Shown here piece by piece: positions 11,628-23,041 of a stretch of DNA of 64,000 nucleotides. Location: positions 14,223,475 to 14,287,474 of the forward strand of contig CAMGYJ010000008.1 in NCBI GenBank assembly GCA_946122785.1, in the 5' to 3' direction. The stretch's first letter is position 1. Every line of letters begins with the position of its first letter. This DNA comes from Linum tenue. Taxonomy: Eukaryota > Streptophyta > Magnoliopsida > Malpighiales > Linaceae. A program made the translations under genes and the position numbers. The notes under the pieces were generated by a model. It was not told the DNA's origin and did no database searches. It saw only the letters and a list, made by a program, of their open reading frames with translations.

Positions 11628-12298
11628 GGATTGATGACATTCTCGATTTATCACGTAATAGTTTTAAACATCATTACTATACAATCTTATTAGAAATTTA
11701 TTTTCAAAAGGTATAGATAATAAGTTATAGCGAGAATTATTGACATTGTTTTGTTCTTTGGGTGCGAATAGGATGGAAAGAGGGTCGCGTTTGAACAAAA
11801 TCCATATATGAACCAACCTGTCAATTATAAATGCTGGTAAAACTCGCTCCCGACCCAAAACTCATCAACACCAGTCACCAGGTTCAAACGGTTTTGACCA
11901 GATCGAATTAGGTTGTAATTATTTGAATTATATATTACCATAAAGGCTAATAATATCCATATATTTCGAATCATATTACTATAAATAGACCTCTATAAAA
12001 TTTTTTTTTTTTTTGTGGTTCAAATAAAAAATGGGACGAGTTTTAACAAAATTCACACCAGATCCAACCTACAAATTACAAAAGCTGGTAAAAAAGTAAA
12101 GGGAAGGGATAAAACAAAAGGTAAGGGTGACAATGGACCGAGTCGGGTTTCTCTAAATCCAAACACAACCTAGTGGATGCGCAAAAAAAAAAAAAAGGTT
12201 TGTAAGACAAAATCAAATACACCGAAATCACCTCAATGATGAGACACATACAAAAAATCAATGGAGAGAAGTTTTATTAAGAAAAATATCATAATTCA
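11628..12298. other. AT-rich spacer with a degenerate direct repeat
   Basis: No gene seen. Two weakly similar stretches, about 11755-11850 and 12010-12098, share the order 'gtttgaacaaaat', 'ccaacct', 'aattata' and 'gctggtaaaa'. They look like an old duplication or two relics of one repeat. Confidence 0.4.
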
Positions 12299-12326
12299 CT
12301 ACATCACCTTTTTAAAGGTGATGTAG
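12299..12326. repeat. 28-bp near-perfect palindrome
   Basis: CTACATCACCTTT and its exact reverse complement AAAGGTGATGTAG are separated by two bases. The half-site 'gactacatcacttttaaaa' recurs at about 12335. The leading 'cactaca' recalls CACTA transposon ends, but no partner end was found. Confidence 0.8.
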
Positions 12327-12594
12327 TTATAGGTGACTACATCACTTTTAAAAACTAAATTTTTATTAACGAATTTATTCCAGATTTCTATAATCAGGAT
12401 ACATATAAGGTGATAGTGTTTATCCATAAAAATTAATATTGTACCACATCGGTTAAAAACAAGGAATTAAATGGCTTTATAAGTCCAACTTAATTATAAC
12501 AATTAAAATCAATTAAGATGAGCCACGGGGATGTAATTTTTGGGCTCATGGCACCCATGCCAAAGCCACTTTGCGCGCCACCCCTTGCCATGGG

Positions 12595-13140
12595 GTGGAC
12601 ATCATACCGCCACTCCCATAGCATGGTGAGGGGGGTGATGTCCGAATTTGGCTAAGGCAAGGAGTATAGAAGCCACCCCCAGGACGAGCCAGGAGGGGGG
12701 GGGGGGGGGGTTGGCCACCATCATACCACCCCCAGGACATGGCAAGGGGGGTGGACATCATACCACCACCCCCATGACGTGGTGAGGGGGGGTGATGGCC
12801 GAATTTGGCTAACGCAACGAGTATGAGAGCCATTCCCAGGACGTGTCAAGGGGGTGGGCATCATACCGCCACCCCAGGACGTGGTAGGGCGTGGGTACCA
12901 TACTGCCACCCCTTGGGCGTAGTAAGGTGGTGAGAGGTCATGGAGTGAAATATGAGTAAGTATGGAGAATGATGGTGCCCCATGGTATGATCACCATACA
13001 CCTTAGTGTGGTGAGTTGGGTTGAAAACTTGGTTAAGTATGGAAGATTATGAGGATGGCAAAGAGCAACCCTTTGAGGTGGTCGGGGGGTCACGAACGTA
13101 CCAACCCCCATGGTATGATCAGAGGGTGGATCACCCCCTA
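12595..13140. repeat. GC-rich degenerate tandem repeat with a 16-G run
   Basis: Blocks such as 'gacatcatacc' (12598, 12754) and 'ccgaatttggctaa' (12642, 12799) recur with a period of about 156 bp. They are interleaved with 'ccacccccaggac' and 'gtggtgagggggg' arms that can pair with each other. A 16-base G run lies at 12695-12710. Decayed related sequence continues to about 13140. Open frames here are repeat artefacts. Confidence 0.7.
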
Positions 13141-13375
13141 GTATGACAATTACGATTGCCATTTTTACTCTATGTGATCCCAACACCCACCCACATGTAG
13201 CAAGGGGGTCTTCACGCCTTCTTCATTTTTCTAAGCTGGCAAGCATTAACTATCGAGGGGGTCAAGACCGAAGAGGGTACAACCACCAATGGCAGCGCAT
13301 AATCGAAGCAGTTGAGAGGGTAACCGCCACTCCGCGTCAGTAGAGCAGTTTCTCGAGGCAGTTACTTCTAGTGGC

Positions 13376-13383
13376 TATAAATA
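13376..13383 (+). promoter_or_regulatory. TATA box (TATAAATA) of an unidentified transcript or LTR
   Basis: A consensus plant TATA box in 'ggctataaatagg', preceded by the GC-rich tandem repeats and followed by a 'cacaactcgacacca' start-like segment at the right distance. No coding sequence follows. The arrangement resembles an LTR U3/R boundary, but no LTR partner was found. Confidence 0.45.
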
Positions 13384-14012
13384 GGAGGTGAAGATGACGG
13401 GGAAAAGGTTCGCAAAAATCACAACTCGACACCACTTGTCAAGTTTTATCTTTTTTCTCTTTTCCTCTGCAGATTTTAGCCATAATCGTAGTTTTGGAGC
13501 TCTTACTGAACCTCCATTGGAGTAGGGCTAATTTAATGTAGATTTGCTTCATAGTTCATCAAAACATTGAACACCTTTGTTTGAACTTTGTTCAAAGAGG
13601 TGTGAACTGTGTTGTTTGAACGTTTGTTTGGAAGTCAAAGATGCAAAATCCAATTCTGTTAATCTAGTTTTTCTCGAAAAACAGATAGCAATCCCTATGG
13701 AGAATCATTGCATAGTAACTAGTTAATTAACTGCTTACTTTAATACAAACAAGTAATTAACTACCTAGGTTGAAGACTGATATACCTATGACGACACAAC
13801 ATAATTACCTTTCTAATCCTCCGTGGCTTCGATAGACAACAAATGAATATATTTTCTTTTTTTTTTGGTAGAAAATGAATATATTTTCTGGTATTAGGCA
13901 TTCACTATTGTTGTAAAAACAAAACTAATTGACTATAATTTTATGTTATCGTGGCCAATCAACACAAGACGGTAAGAAATATCACACAATTGAAACTGAA
14001 AGAAGAAGGGAT
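13384..14012. other. Spacer, no gene seen
   Basis: AT-rich DNA downstream of the TATA box at 13376. It contains a diffuse direct duplication near 13840-13890 ('aaatgaatatattttct' twice). No protein or RNA gene was recognised. Confidence 0.4.
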
Positions 14013-14272
14013 AATACCACTAGGAAACCCGAACTATTAAGAATGTGTCATTTGTGTCCTAAAGTATCCAATATGACATTTGTGTCCTAAATTATTTTTC
14101 CGTTAGAGTTGACCGGCGTTGACCGTTACTATTTAATAAATGGCACATTCTTAATAATTTGGATTAGGACATAAATGACACAAAACTATAATAGATTGGG
14201 ATGTAAATATCATATTAAAACTTTAGGACACAAATGACACATTCTTAATAGTTCGGGCTTCCTAATAGTATT
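14013..14272. mobile_element. Inverted-repeat MITE, 260 bp
   Basis: The left 49 bp ('aatacc...' through 'atttgtgtccta') and the right 49 bp are near-perfect reverse complements, sharing 'gaactattaagaatgtgtca' and its complement. The middle also contains weaker internal copies of the same arms. The flanking bases are compatible with a TA duplication (14011-14012 and 14271-14272), suggesting a Tc1/mariner-type MITE, but a 2-bp match is weak evidence. Confidence 0.75.
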
Positions 14273-15240
14273 AGCCGAACGAATCTGAATTATCCGTCAA
14301 CAGAAAAACAGTCACGGATTAATAAAAGCCTCTCTTAACTCCTTATTCAAGTCCATAAGAGATTCCAAAAGAGAAAGGGCCGGTCACAGTAAGTCATGGC
14401 CCAACAAAACCTTTACTTTAATTGTTGCAGAGGGCTTGCCTTAGATAGGTAGAAGGTAGATTAACATTCCGGCCCACTTGCGTCTGCTACGCTGCCCTAG
14501 CCCAACTTTCAGGTAATTGTTTTCCAACCTGGATTAGTTTAGTTTGGTTCGGTTGGAATTTTGTCGGACTCATCTTTGGTTAATGCTTCTGCAAATCTCT
14601 GTTGGTGTAGCAAATTACAACCCGACCGGTTGACTCGACCCGAAACTGCTTGAAAATTAGAAATTTTTGTAACTCGAAATTCTAATGATCCGAATACGAT
14701 AACCCGTGATTTTTTGGGTCGGGTTGGGTGGGTTAGCGACTTAGCGGGTCGACCCGTTAGAACCGTTCCATTTAATATATTACTCCCAAAATATGATAAA
14801 ATCACGAATAAATTGGTGAGATGTTTAAAAAAAATTACAAGGATTTGAATGACATGTTTGGAGTTTTAGGATAATCAAATATCATGTGTTTCTTGTACTA
14901 GTATTAATCTTGTGATTGTTTTTTGACGATTTGTGCAATTTATATTTCATTTCATTAGCGTGAGAGGATTTGAGAATTTGTTTAATTGACATGTGTTCGG
15001 TAAACTACTGTCATGCATATGTGAAAATTTGTGTTCTTTAAGAATATATGAAGCATGTTTGATATTGTTTCTGAGAACGCTCATAACCCGAAATGACGTG
15101 TAACCCGTCCCGAACCCGAATGGGTTAGGTCAATATCTGACCCAAAATAAGGCAACCAAACATGACCCGACTCGTAACCGAAGTTCTCAATCCGAAATTA
15201 CCCAACCCGACCCGATTGACCAGTCTAGTTGGTGCAATTT
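14273..15240. other. Probable decayed inverted-repeat element ('cccgaccc' arms)
   Basis: Between about 14600 and 15215 the left side has 'gggtcgggttgggtgggtta' and the right side 'acccaacccgacccgattga', in opposite sense. This is typical of hAT-like MITEs. I could not define exact ends or a target duplication. No gene seen. Confidence 0.4.
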
Positions 15241-16142
15241 AATTATCCTTTTACGATAGTATTTTTCTGTAAATATTGCCTTTAAAAAATAGAGGAGATA
15301 AATCCAGTTAGAAAAAGGAAGAGATAGAATAAAAAAAGATATCAGAAGTAGATATATGTTTATCATTAAAATTAATCTAAAGACTCATATTTTTATTGCA
15401 ATAAAAACACCATTCTTATGGCTATCGGGCTGTGAACGTCAACCAATCATAAGCCAGGCTACTTATTTTACGATAAAATCTTTTAACTCACAGATTACTT
15501 GGGATGATGCCAGGATAAATCATATTTTCATCCAATCAAACTCTATCTTTCCACCAACTCAATTATTCTCTCTACTATATTTCTCATTTATTTATGAAAT
15601 ACTTTCTTTATGTTGTAAAAAGTTAAATACCGACGTTCGTTTCTCGTAAGTATTAGACTGATCCACCCAAAAAAGTGGGAAGTAACTAAAGTTTAAGTGT
15701 GTCTTCATACTTTGCGAAGAATTTATTACAAATATGGTCAACTTGCATAATGACTAGACGAGAAATTACTTTTACAGGTTAACCAATCGCATCCACTCAC
15801 CATCACCCAACCAACTAGAAGAAAATGGTGATGATTAACAGGTCATAATTGGATAACTTGTTAATAAAAGAGTGTGTCGATTGAAACCAAAATACACATA
15901 ACTCACCAACGTGAGTAGACTCCATAATTTATAATGGGTACGAGAGATCAATTTGTTTGTAAATTCTTACAATAATTATTTTATTATAGTACTTCATCAT
16001 CTCCCTTCGTCCCTTACCAACTATGACCCACAGAATTTGTGGCTAGATTTGCTGTGACATGCATAAATAATCAAGTCCGTGGAGAATCGAGATTGTTGTA
16101 TCATTGTATGCCCACTTTGCTTTTTTACTAGGGATATATATA
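15241..16142. other. Spacer, no gene seen
   Basis: AT-rich intergenic sequence. An open frame at 15356-15649 has no recognisable domain or promoter. Nothing else could be supported. Confidence 0.4.
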
Positions 16143-17000
16143 ATGAATTTCCACGCGATGTTTATCTTTTACGTGTTAGGCGGCTAGCTAGTTAACACCT
16201 CACTCACACATCAAATTGTCATTGGCAGTAGTTAAGCCTCGAAGAATTACAGCGCATCTTGTTTGTTGAAAGTTGAAACTGCTACCAAAGTTAAAGTTAA
16301 ACGGAATATATTAATTGAGGAAAACGTTCGCGTGCCGACAATATCACGATAAAAAGATCCGGCCGATTCTGCTGCTTACTTTACATATCCGGTCATTGTA
16401 AACACATGTACTTCGAGTAGGGCTGGCCATCTGGTCCATGGTTTTTGGTTTTACCCGAAACCGGACCGTATAACCTGGATCGAGACCGGACCGGGACCGG
16501 ATTGTAAACAATTCAATCCAATTTTTGGGTTTAGATTTGAGGTAAAAAACTGTTCAGGACTGGATCGAAAACTAGTTAAAGACCGGATAAGAGAGCTCAA
16601 CACCCAAACATTAAGGGTAATTTGCATAAAACGGTCACAAATCTATGCACTTAGTACAAAACTTAACCAACTCCTCACCCTTTCAGGCCTTAGGCCACTC
16701 AAATCCCCACAAGCTCAATATAAAATCAAGACCGAATTGGGACCGGACCGGGTCAAAACCGGACCGGATCAAGACCGGACTGTATCCAATCCAATCTTTG
16801 GTCCTTATATTTTCAAAAAAACCGGACTGAACCGGATCAATTTGGGCCAATTTAACCGGACCGGACCGTATAGCCACCCCTAACTTCAAGAGGACAAGAC
16901 GGGGAGAAGTACTTTTAGTGATTTTGAGTAAGATTAATACTTTCACAGTTTCACAGTATCCTTATGGATGATTTTATAGTACCACAATAATTTTGAATGT
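16143..17000 (+). repeat. Segmental duplication block A (copy 1)
   Basis: Apart from the MITE inside it, this block is collinear with 28322-28574 plus 32076-32184. Shared landmarks include 'ggcagtagttaagcctcgaa', 'cttgtttgttgaaagtt', 'gtgccgacaatatcacga' and 'ggggagaagta' followed by 'gattttgag'. No gene was identified in it. Together with blocks around the two His-rich genes it marks a direct tandem duplication. Confidence 0.75.
16418..16882. mobile_element. hAT-type MITE, 465 bp
   Basis: It starts TAGGGCTGGCCAT and ends with the complement of TAGGGGTGGCTAT. Flanks are ACTTCGAG (16410-16417) and ACTTCAAG (16883-16890), an 8-bp duplication with one mismatch. The paralogous block at 32076 has a single uninterrupted 'acttcaag', which is the empty site. 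The interior is rich in 'ccggaccggac' repeats of both senses. No coding capacity. Confidence 0.85.
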
Positions 17001-17812
17001 ACGCCTGTATCGACCTGTGCAGTACTTTAGCTAACGAGTTAAGTATTTCGACTAGGAAGTACATTCGCAAGAAGAAACTCAAACGAATTGACAAAGGCCC
17101 GCACAAGCAATGGAGTATGTGGTTTAAGTTATTGTGATTCGAAGGAAATGATCATCGTTTCAAATAACCGGTAGACTGCTCCTGGGAACCTGTCAACTGG
17201 ATCAGGAAATCGGTCTACCGCTTCAATAAGTGGTCGACCATATGACACATTTACCTTTAACTTACACCTGTTTTTTGGAAACGGTAAGCCGCTTCCGGCA
17301 AATGATCTACCAGGTGACACAACTACCTTCTATTTACATTACGAAAATAATGGACAATAGGAGGCCTACAATAATTTTTTTTGTCTGTAGTAACGCAACA
17401 TCCAATCATGGGCAACCAAATCTCGATCTACAAAGATTATTTGCGTATACAATAAGAAATAACACCATATTTTTAACACTTGTGGAATAAGAAAGTAACC
17501 TACAAAGCAAGATGATAGGAGATTTATGGACATTGAATATAACAAAAATGTATGACAATTGTACTTACTTTCTAAGTATCTTCATAAAAATCATAGCAAC
17601 AAAGATGTTTTTGTCACAAGATAACAATAGGATAAAAAGCAAGTAAGCAAACTTATAATTTGAAGGAAAGATGAAAATCTCAACAGAGTACGTCGTATAT
17701 TTTTTGCAAAAGAAATAAGTCAGATTTAAAAAAAATATATATAATATTTTTCAAATCTACAAAATAACAATCACCCAATAAAATTCTCATCTACTATTCA
17801 AACTTTATACTA
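17001..17812. other. Spacer before the copia element
   Basis: No gene recognised. Some inverted 'ggtcgacc' and 'ggtctaccg' motifs near 17160-17300 may be remnants of a small element. The last bases carry the 5-bp target duplication ATATA (17813-17817) of the copia insertion. Confidence 0.4.
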
Positions 17813-17817
17813 ATATA

Positions 17818-18385
17818 TGTGGAATCAAAGTGAAAAGAAAAATCGAAATTTTATTGAATTTGAAATATTACACTTTGCAAAAACAAGAACCCTAGCCAAG
17901 CCAAGTAGCTTGGCCCTTTGAAAAAGAAATGAAACACTCAAACCCCTACTTCCCAAGGTTCAATCACCCAGTTTACACACCCTGTGATTGACCTACCGAA
18001 GTGAGTACAAGAAAGGACCCATGAAGAACAAAGTAGATTCCCAACCACACTTGCTCTCAAATGTCAAGTTCAAAATACAACGATTGATTCCTATTTATAG
18101 GAGAAATCGCAAAGTGACCGTTGTGCAGACCTCAGACTCGTTTCCTACATGCTGATCCTTGTAGAGATCATTATTGCGAAGAATAGAGGTGCTGGTCGAC
18201 GACCTGGTTTCTTGTGTGGGGAGCAGAGGTCTGCGAAATGAAGAGCTCGAGAAGGAAGAAGACTTCAAAGGACGAAACTTGGGGAGATGGTCAAAACGCG
18301 GCTTTCTGTAGTCTTGATGGAACGACACCGTTTTGGCAAGCAAGGAGCGACACCGTTATGGCGAGCAGAGATCTCCCATGCCACA
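17818..18385 (-). repeat. 3' LTR of the copia element
   Basis: A 568-bp copy matching 24452-25019 over its whole length, with TG and CA ends on the plus strand. It contains the same 'cctatttataggagaaatcg' stretch at about 18091-18110, likely holding the TATA region. It is adjacent to a polypurine tract on its internal side. Confidence 0.92.
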
Positions 18386-18396
18386 ATTTCCCCCTT
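18386..18396 (-). promoter_or_regulatory. Polypurine tract
   Basis: Minus-strand AAGGGGGAAAT directly abuts the start of the 3' LTR, the expected position for plus-strand DNA priming. Confidence 0.75.
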
Positions 18397-18663
18397 CGTG
18401 CGAGAAGTGGGGAGATACCTGCAAAATCAGAAAAACAACAGAAGACCACGATTCCAAAAAAAAAAAAAAAAACATAATTGCATTAATGAAAAGCATGATA
18501 ACAGTAGGATCATCATGGGGGGATATGAGTTTACAAAAGTGTGGAGATATCAATAATATTACCCCCTAAACAAAAGCACCTAAAATACTAGATTTCTAAC
18601 CTCATTCCCCCTTAACAAAAGCATCATCCAAGAACCAGGAGAGAAATACAAAAGATTGCTCAA

Positions 18664-19720
18664 CTACCTAAGCAAACAAGGAAACAGAAAGTTAGGAGGG
18701 AGGAGCAGAGGCAGCAGAATCATCAGAGGACGAGTTGCCTTCAAATATTGTGAACACAAGGTCTCCAGTCTTACTAGGTTCACCAGCAGACTTGGCCTTT
18801 TTAGCAGAAGAGGGCTTAGGAGGAGCCGAGGAGGACCAAGAAGAGAAGTAGAAGGATGAGGAGGAGGAGGGATGTCAGTAGGCAGATCAAGTACCATAAG
18901 CACATTTAGTGCACTGACATACATAGTGGAGGAGATACTCCGAAACTCAGACAGATCAACCCCTAGGTTGATGAGCAGGCGGGGTATGATGGATGGAAAA
19001 AGCAACTGGCCTTTGTAGTTTTCATCAGCCACAGGGAGGAGCTGGCCGAACATAATGCTGGCAAAATCGAGCTTTCGCCTGGCTGTTGCACTGGAGATAA
19101 TCCAGAGATCCATGTGGAGAACACGATCCTAGTTAAAGGACCGTGGAAAGAAGACATGGGTGAGGAAATAATGGAAAATCCTCAACCTTGGAGGTAACCA
19201 GGAAAGAGGGATAGGGACATCAGAGCCACCAGTTGGCTCTGTGGAGAAGTTGTTGTATTCCACTTCAATTTTGAATTCGTGCTTACAAAATTCAGAAGGA
19301 TGGGCTATCCCAAGTCCTTGAGAGGGAAAACCAAGAATGCCATTCAGGGCATCGACTGGTATAGTCAGCAGATGATCGTAAACCAGCGTGGTAAAAATAC
19401 TTGAGCTCACTCCTTTGCATTGAAGATTTGAGAAGAAATATTTCACCGCTCCAGGACATGCAGGGTGAAGGGGCTGACGAAGGAGGAAATCCCACCCAAG
19501 TCCTTCAATGAGGGAAATAATGTCGTACTTGTAGACATTGAATTCGTAAGGGTCAAGCTGAGTGATGTGGTGGATCCTTCTCTTGTCGAAATGTTGAAGA
19601 TATCGATGATGATTCAACACCCTAGGTTCATGGAACATATATCCAGAGAATGTGTGAACCAGCCTATCGAACCGAAAGGGACGAGGGATGCAGTCACTCG
19701 TTTTTGGAAAGGCTGAAAGG
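18664..19720 (-). pseudogene. Copia ORF3 ('putative plant transposon protein' type)
   Basis: A third reading frame between pol and the 3' LTR, on the element strand. From about 19720 it reads 'PRPFRFDRLVHTFSGYMF', then 'LIEGLGWDFLLRQPLHPACP', 'TIPVDALNGILGFPSQGLGI', 'WLPPRLRIFHYFLTHVFFPR' and a Pro/Leu-rich tail. One in-frame TAG (19129-19131) interrupts an otherwise open frame. The pattern of helices and the 'ILGFP' and 'LHHFLTHVLFPR'-like blocks match what I know as the putative plant transposon protein family (Transposase_32, PF20167), a domain of unknown function. Sireviruses often carry an envelope-like ORF here, but I see no clear membrane segments, so an envelope role is not supported. 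Confidence 0.6.
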
Positions 19721-19797
19721 TTTGCTGAGATTTAGGTTAAGATGGAGGTTTTTGTGTTGATGGAACAGTGTGAGGAGATGAGGAGAAGAAGAAACCC

Positions 19798-19806
19798 TTA
19801 TATAGG
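19798..19806 (-). promoter_or_regulatory. Internal TATA box upstream of copia ORF3
   Basis: Minus-strand CCTATATAAG, followed about 30 bp later by a pyrimidine-rich start-like segment ('cttcttctcctcatctcctc') and then ORF3. This suggests a subgenomic promoter inside the element. It is sequence evidence only. Confidence 0.5.
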
Positions 19807-20105
19807 CAGAGAAGAGATAGACAAAGGAGAAGCAGAAGAGTCTCCCACAGGAGAAAAGCAGGGAAAAAGTGTAATGATTAGTTGATAGCATGCATGGCGC
19901 TGTCTTGGAACAACGCAAGCATGAGACGAAAAGAGGGTTATTTGATAACCCGAGACACGCTAAATACCCAGAGCAAAAAAGCCCAATGGATTTTTAATTT
20001 GCAAGATTTTTAATCTGACTAAAAGATTTGTGCCCTATCTCTGTGCATAGTTGGAGAAAACGTTCACTAGGGAGAGGTTTCGTGAATAAGTCAGCTAATT
20101 GAGAT

Positions 20106-23010
20106 TCAGTAGAAACGAATTGCAGAAAAATATGTCCCGCTTGTACCAAGTTCTCTGATAAAATGATATTTTATCTTAATATGTTTTGTTCTAGAGTGTT
20201 GGACATGGTTCTTTGTTATGCTAATTGCACTAGTGTTGTCACAACACACCTGAATACCATTTAATTGAAAACCATAATCAGAAAGTTGTGCTTTCATCCA
20301 CATGATCTGAGCACAGCAGCTTCCAGCTACCATATACTCAGCTTCAGCAGTTGAAAGTGCAACTGCTCCCTGTTTTTTGCTGAACCATGAAACTAGAGTA
20401 GGTCCGAGGAACTGTATAGTTCCTTAGGTACTTTTCCTATCTACTAAGCTTCCTCCATAATCCTACACTTATTGTTCCCTTAAGATACCTGAATATTCGT
20501 TTAACTGCTTTAAAATGACTTTCCTTAGGGTTTGATTGGAATCTTGCACACAGTCCTACACTGAACTGAATATTAGGTCTGCTGGCTATTAAATAAAGGA
20601 GAGAACCAATCATTCCTCTGTATTTTTTCTCACAAACTGCTACCCCTCCTTCATCTTTGTCTAACTTTAGATTTGTAGCCATATGGGTTAGACTTTCATT
20701 GACAGAGTTCATTTCAAATTTTTTAAGCATGGCTTCAGTGTAACTAGATTGATTAATGAAAATTCCAGACTTTGTTTGATCTGTAAACCTAGGAAGTGTG
20801 ACAATTCTCCCATCATACTCATTTCAAATTCTGATTTCATGCTTTCACAGAATTTTGTGCTCATGGAGGGTTTTATTGAACCAAATACAATGTCATCAAC
20901 ATATATTTGCACAATTAGAGTGTCTGAATTCTCCCTTTTAATAAACAAAGTTTTGTCAACATTTCCTTGACAGAAGCCTTCGTTTTTCAGGAATGTGGAT
21001 AATTTTTCATACCATACCCTAGGTGCTTGTTTTAAACCATACAAGGCTTTTGACAGTTTGTAAACATGGTCAGGATTTTTATGGTCAATAAAACCAGGTG
21101 GTTGACTTACATATACTTCTTCTTTTATTTCTCCACTCTAGAAAGCACTTTTTACGTCCATTTTATATAGGGGAACTTTCATATAGCAAGCATAGGCACA
21201 GAGCATTCTGATGGATTCAATACGTGCAACAGGTGCAAAGGATTCTTCAAAGTCAATCCCTTCTTCCTGTAAGTAACCCTGTGCAACTAATCTGGCTTTG
21301 TTTTTAATTACTTGACCTTCTTCATCAATTTTATTTCTGAAAACCCACTTTGTTCCTATAATTAAACAATCTAATGGACGAGGAACAAGTTCCCAGACAT
21401 GTAATCTAGCAAATTGAAGTAATTCTTCTAGCATAGCACACAACCATTCATCATCAGTGAGTGCTTCCTTGTAGTTTCTAGGTTCTAGTATTGAGACAAG
21501 AGCATACTGACCTAGTTGATACTTACCTCTGGTGTGTAATCCATCCTTAAGTTGTCCTATGATTTGCGAGGGAGGATGTCGTTTTTGGATGTGTGCAGGA
21601 GCCTCTTTTTCCTTTTCCAATTCGTTGCCTGGTTCACATTTGCTTGCTTGTAATTCATTTGAGACCTCTGTTCCCCCGATGTTTAGTTCTTCTGCAGAAA
21701 CAGGAAACAGGAAATCTATGCTTTCGGCGGATGCCTTATTAGTACCCATAGATTCATCGAATTTCACAAATACAGATTCCTCAACTCTTTTGGATCTGAG
21801 GTTGTATACTCTATACGCCTGGCCTTTGGTTGAGTACTCTAGGAATATAGCCTGATCTGATTTAGCATCGAATTTGTAGAGATGATCTTTTGTGTTTAAA
21901 ATGAAGCATTTACACCCGAAAGGGTGAAAATATCCCAAGTTTGGTGTTTTCTGTTTTAAGATTTCATATGAGGTCTTATTTAAAGTCTTTCTAATAAGTA
22001 CTCTGTTGATTACATAAACTACTGTCATTACAGCTTCTCCCCAGAAAACTTTTGGTGTACCATATTCTAATAGCATTGTCCTAGCAGCTTCAATTATGGT
22101 TCTATTCTTTCTTTCTACAACACCATTTTGTTGGGGGTGTTCTGGAAGCAGAAAAGGTATGGTTAATCCCTCTCTCATTGCATAACTCCCCAAATTGATC
22201 TGAGATGAACTCTCCCCCATTATCACTTCGAATGGATTTAATTCCCTTCTCAGATTCATTTAGTATTCGATTCACAAACATTCTGAAGCTACCAAAGGCT
22301 TCATCTTTCGATGCAAGATGGTAAACCCATGTATATCTAGAGAAATCATCAACTAACACAAAACCATAGGACTTACCTCCAAGACTAGCCACGTTAGTAG
22401 GTCCAAATAGATCCATATGGATTAATTCAAAAGGTGCAGAGGTGGTTATGTCTTTCTTAGATTTAAAGCTTTTCTTAGCTAGTTTACCTCCTACACAAGC
22501 ATCACAGAAGAACTTAGAATTTTCTTTTAAAGTAGGAATCCCTCTGGCTGAATTCATCCTAGATAGCTTAGATAATTTTGACAGGCAGACATGTCCTAGT
22601 TTTCTATGCCAAAGCATTTCAGTATCATATAAACTGGCTTGAAAGCATGTCTCATTAAAAGTTTTCAGACAGTTCAGATTAACAACATGCATATCATTTT
22701 TCTTAGTTCCACTAAATAACAGTTTATTGTCTTTTATCCTTATGATCTGACAGGAGTCTGATTCAAATATAACTATGTTTTCAGTGCAACGCAATCGACT
22801 TATTGAGAGAAGATTATGTTTCAAACCCTTAACAAATAAAACATCACTAATAGTAGGGAGAGGGTTCTTACCAACAGTTCCACTTCCCATTATTATTCCT
22901 ACTCGATCATCTCCAAATACTACCTTACCACCTTTCTTATACTTTAAGGAAGAAAACAGTTCCTTTTTACCTGTCATGTGGTGGGAGCAACTACTGTCCA
23001 GAAATCATAT
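20106..23010 (-). pseudogene. Copia pol (protease, integrase, RT, RNase H), broken
   Basis: Order on the minus strand: protease 'FLDSSCSHHMTG' (about 23005-22970, preceded by TGA in place of a Trp codon); GAG-pre-integrase 'MLWHRKLGHV' and 'CDACVGGKLAKKSF'; integrase core with 'IHMDLFGPT', 'DDFSRYTWVY' and '[10 protein letters not shown]', then a frameshift near 22130-22260 and '[15 protein letters not shown]'; reverse transcriptase with '[14 protein letters not shown]', 'KARLVAQGY', '[15 protein letters not shown]' and an intact 'IYVDD' catalytic box (about 20900); RNase H with 'ASRPNIQFSVGL', 'RIFRYLKGT' and 'CDNTSAISITKN'. Protease-integrase-RT order is diagnostic of Ty1/copia. Stops near 21138 and several frameshifts make it inactive. 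Confidence 0.9.
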
Positions 23011-23041
23011 GTTCTCATTTTCTCCCAAACTCTGCAATCAA

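Noticed and set aside
12546..13186. Proline/glycine-rich open frames
   Set aside because: They lie in the degenerate tandem repeats and change frame between units.
18664..19638. Retroviral envelope-like gene of the Sirevirus
   Set aside because: No signal peptide, clear membrane segments or coiled coil; the pattern fits the plant transposon protein family better.
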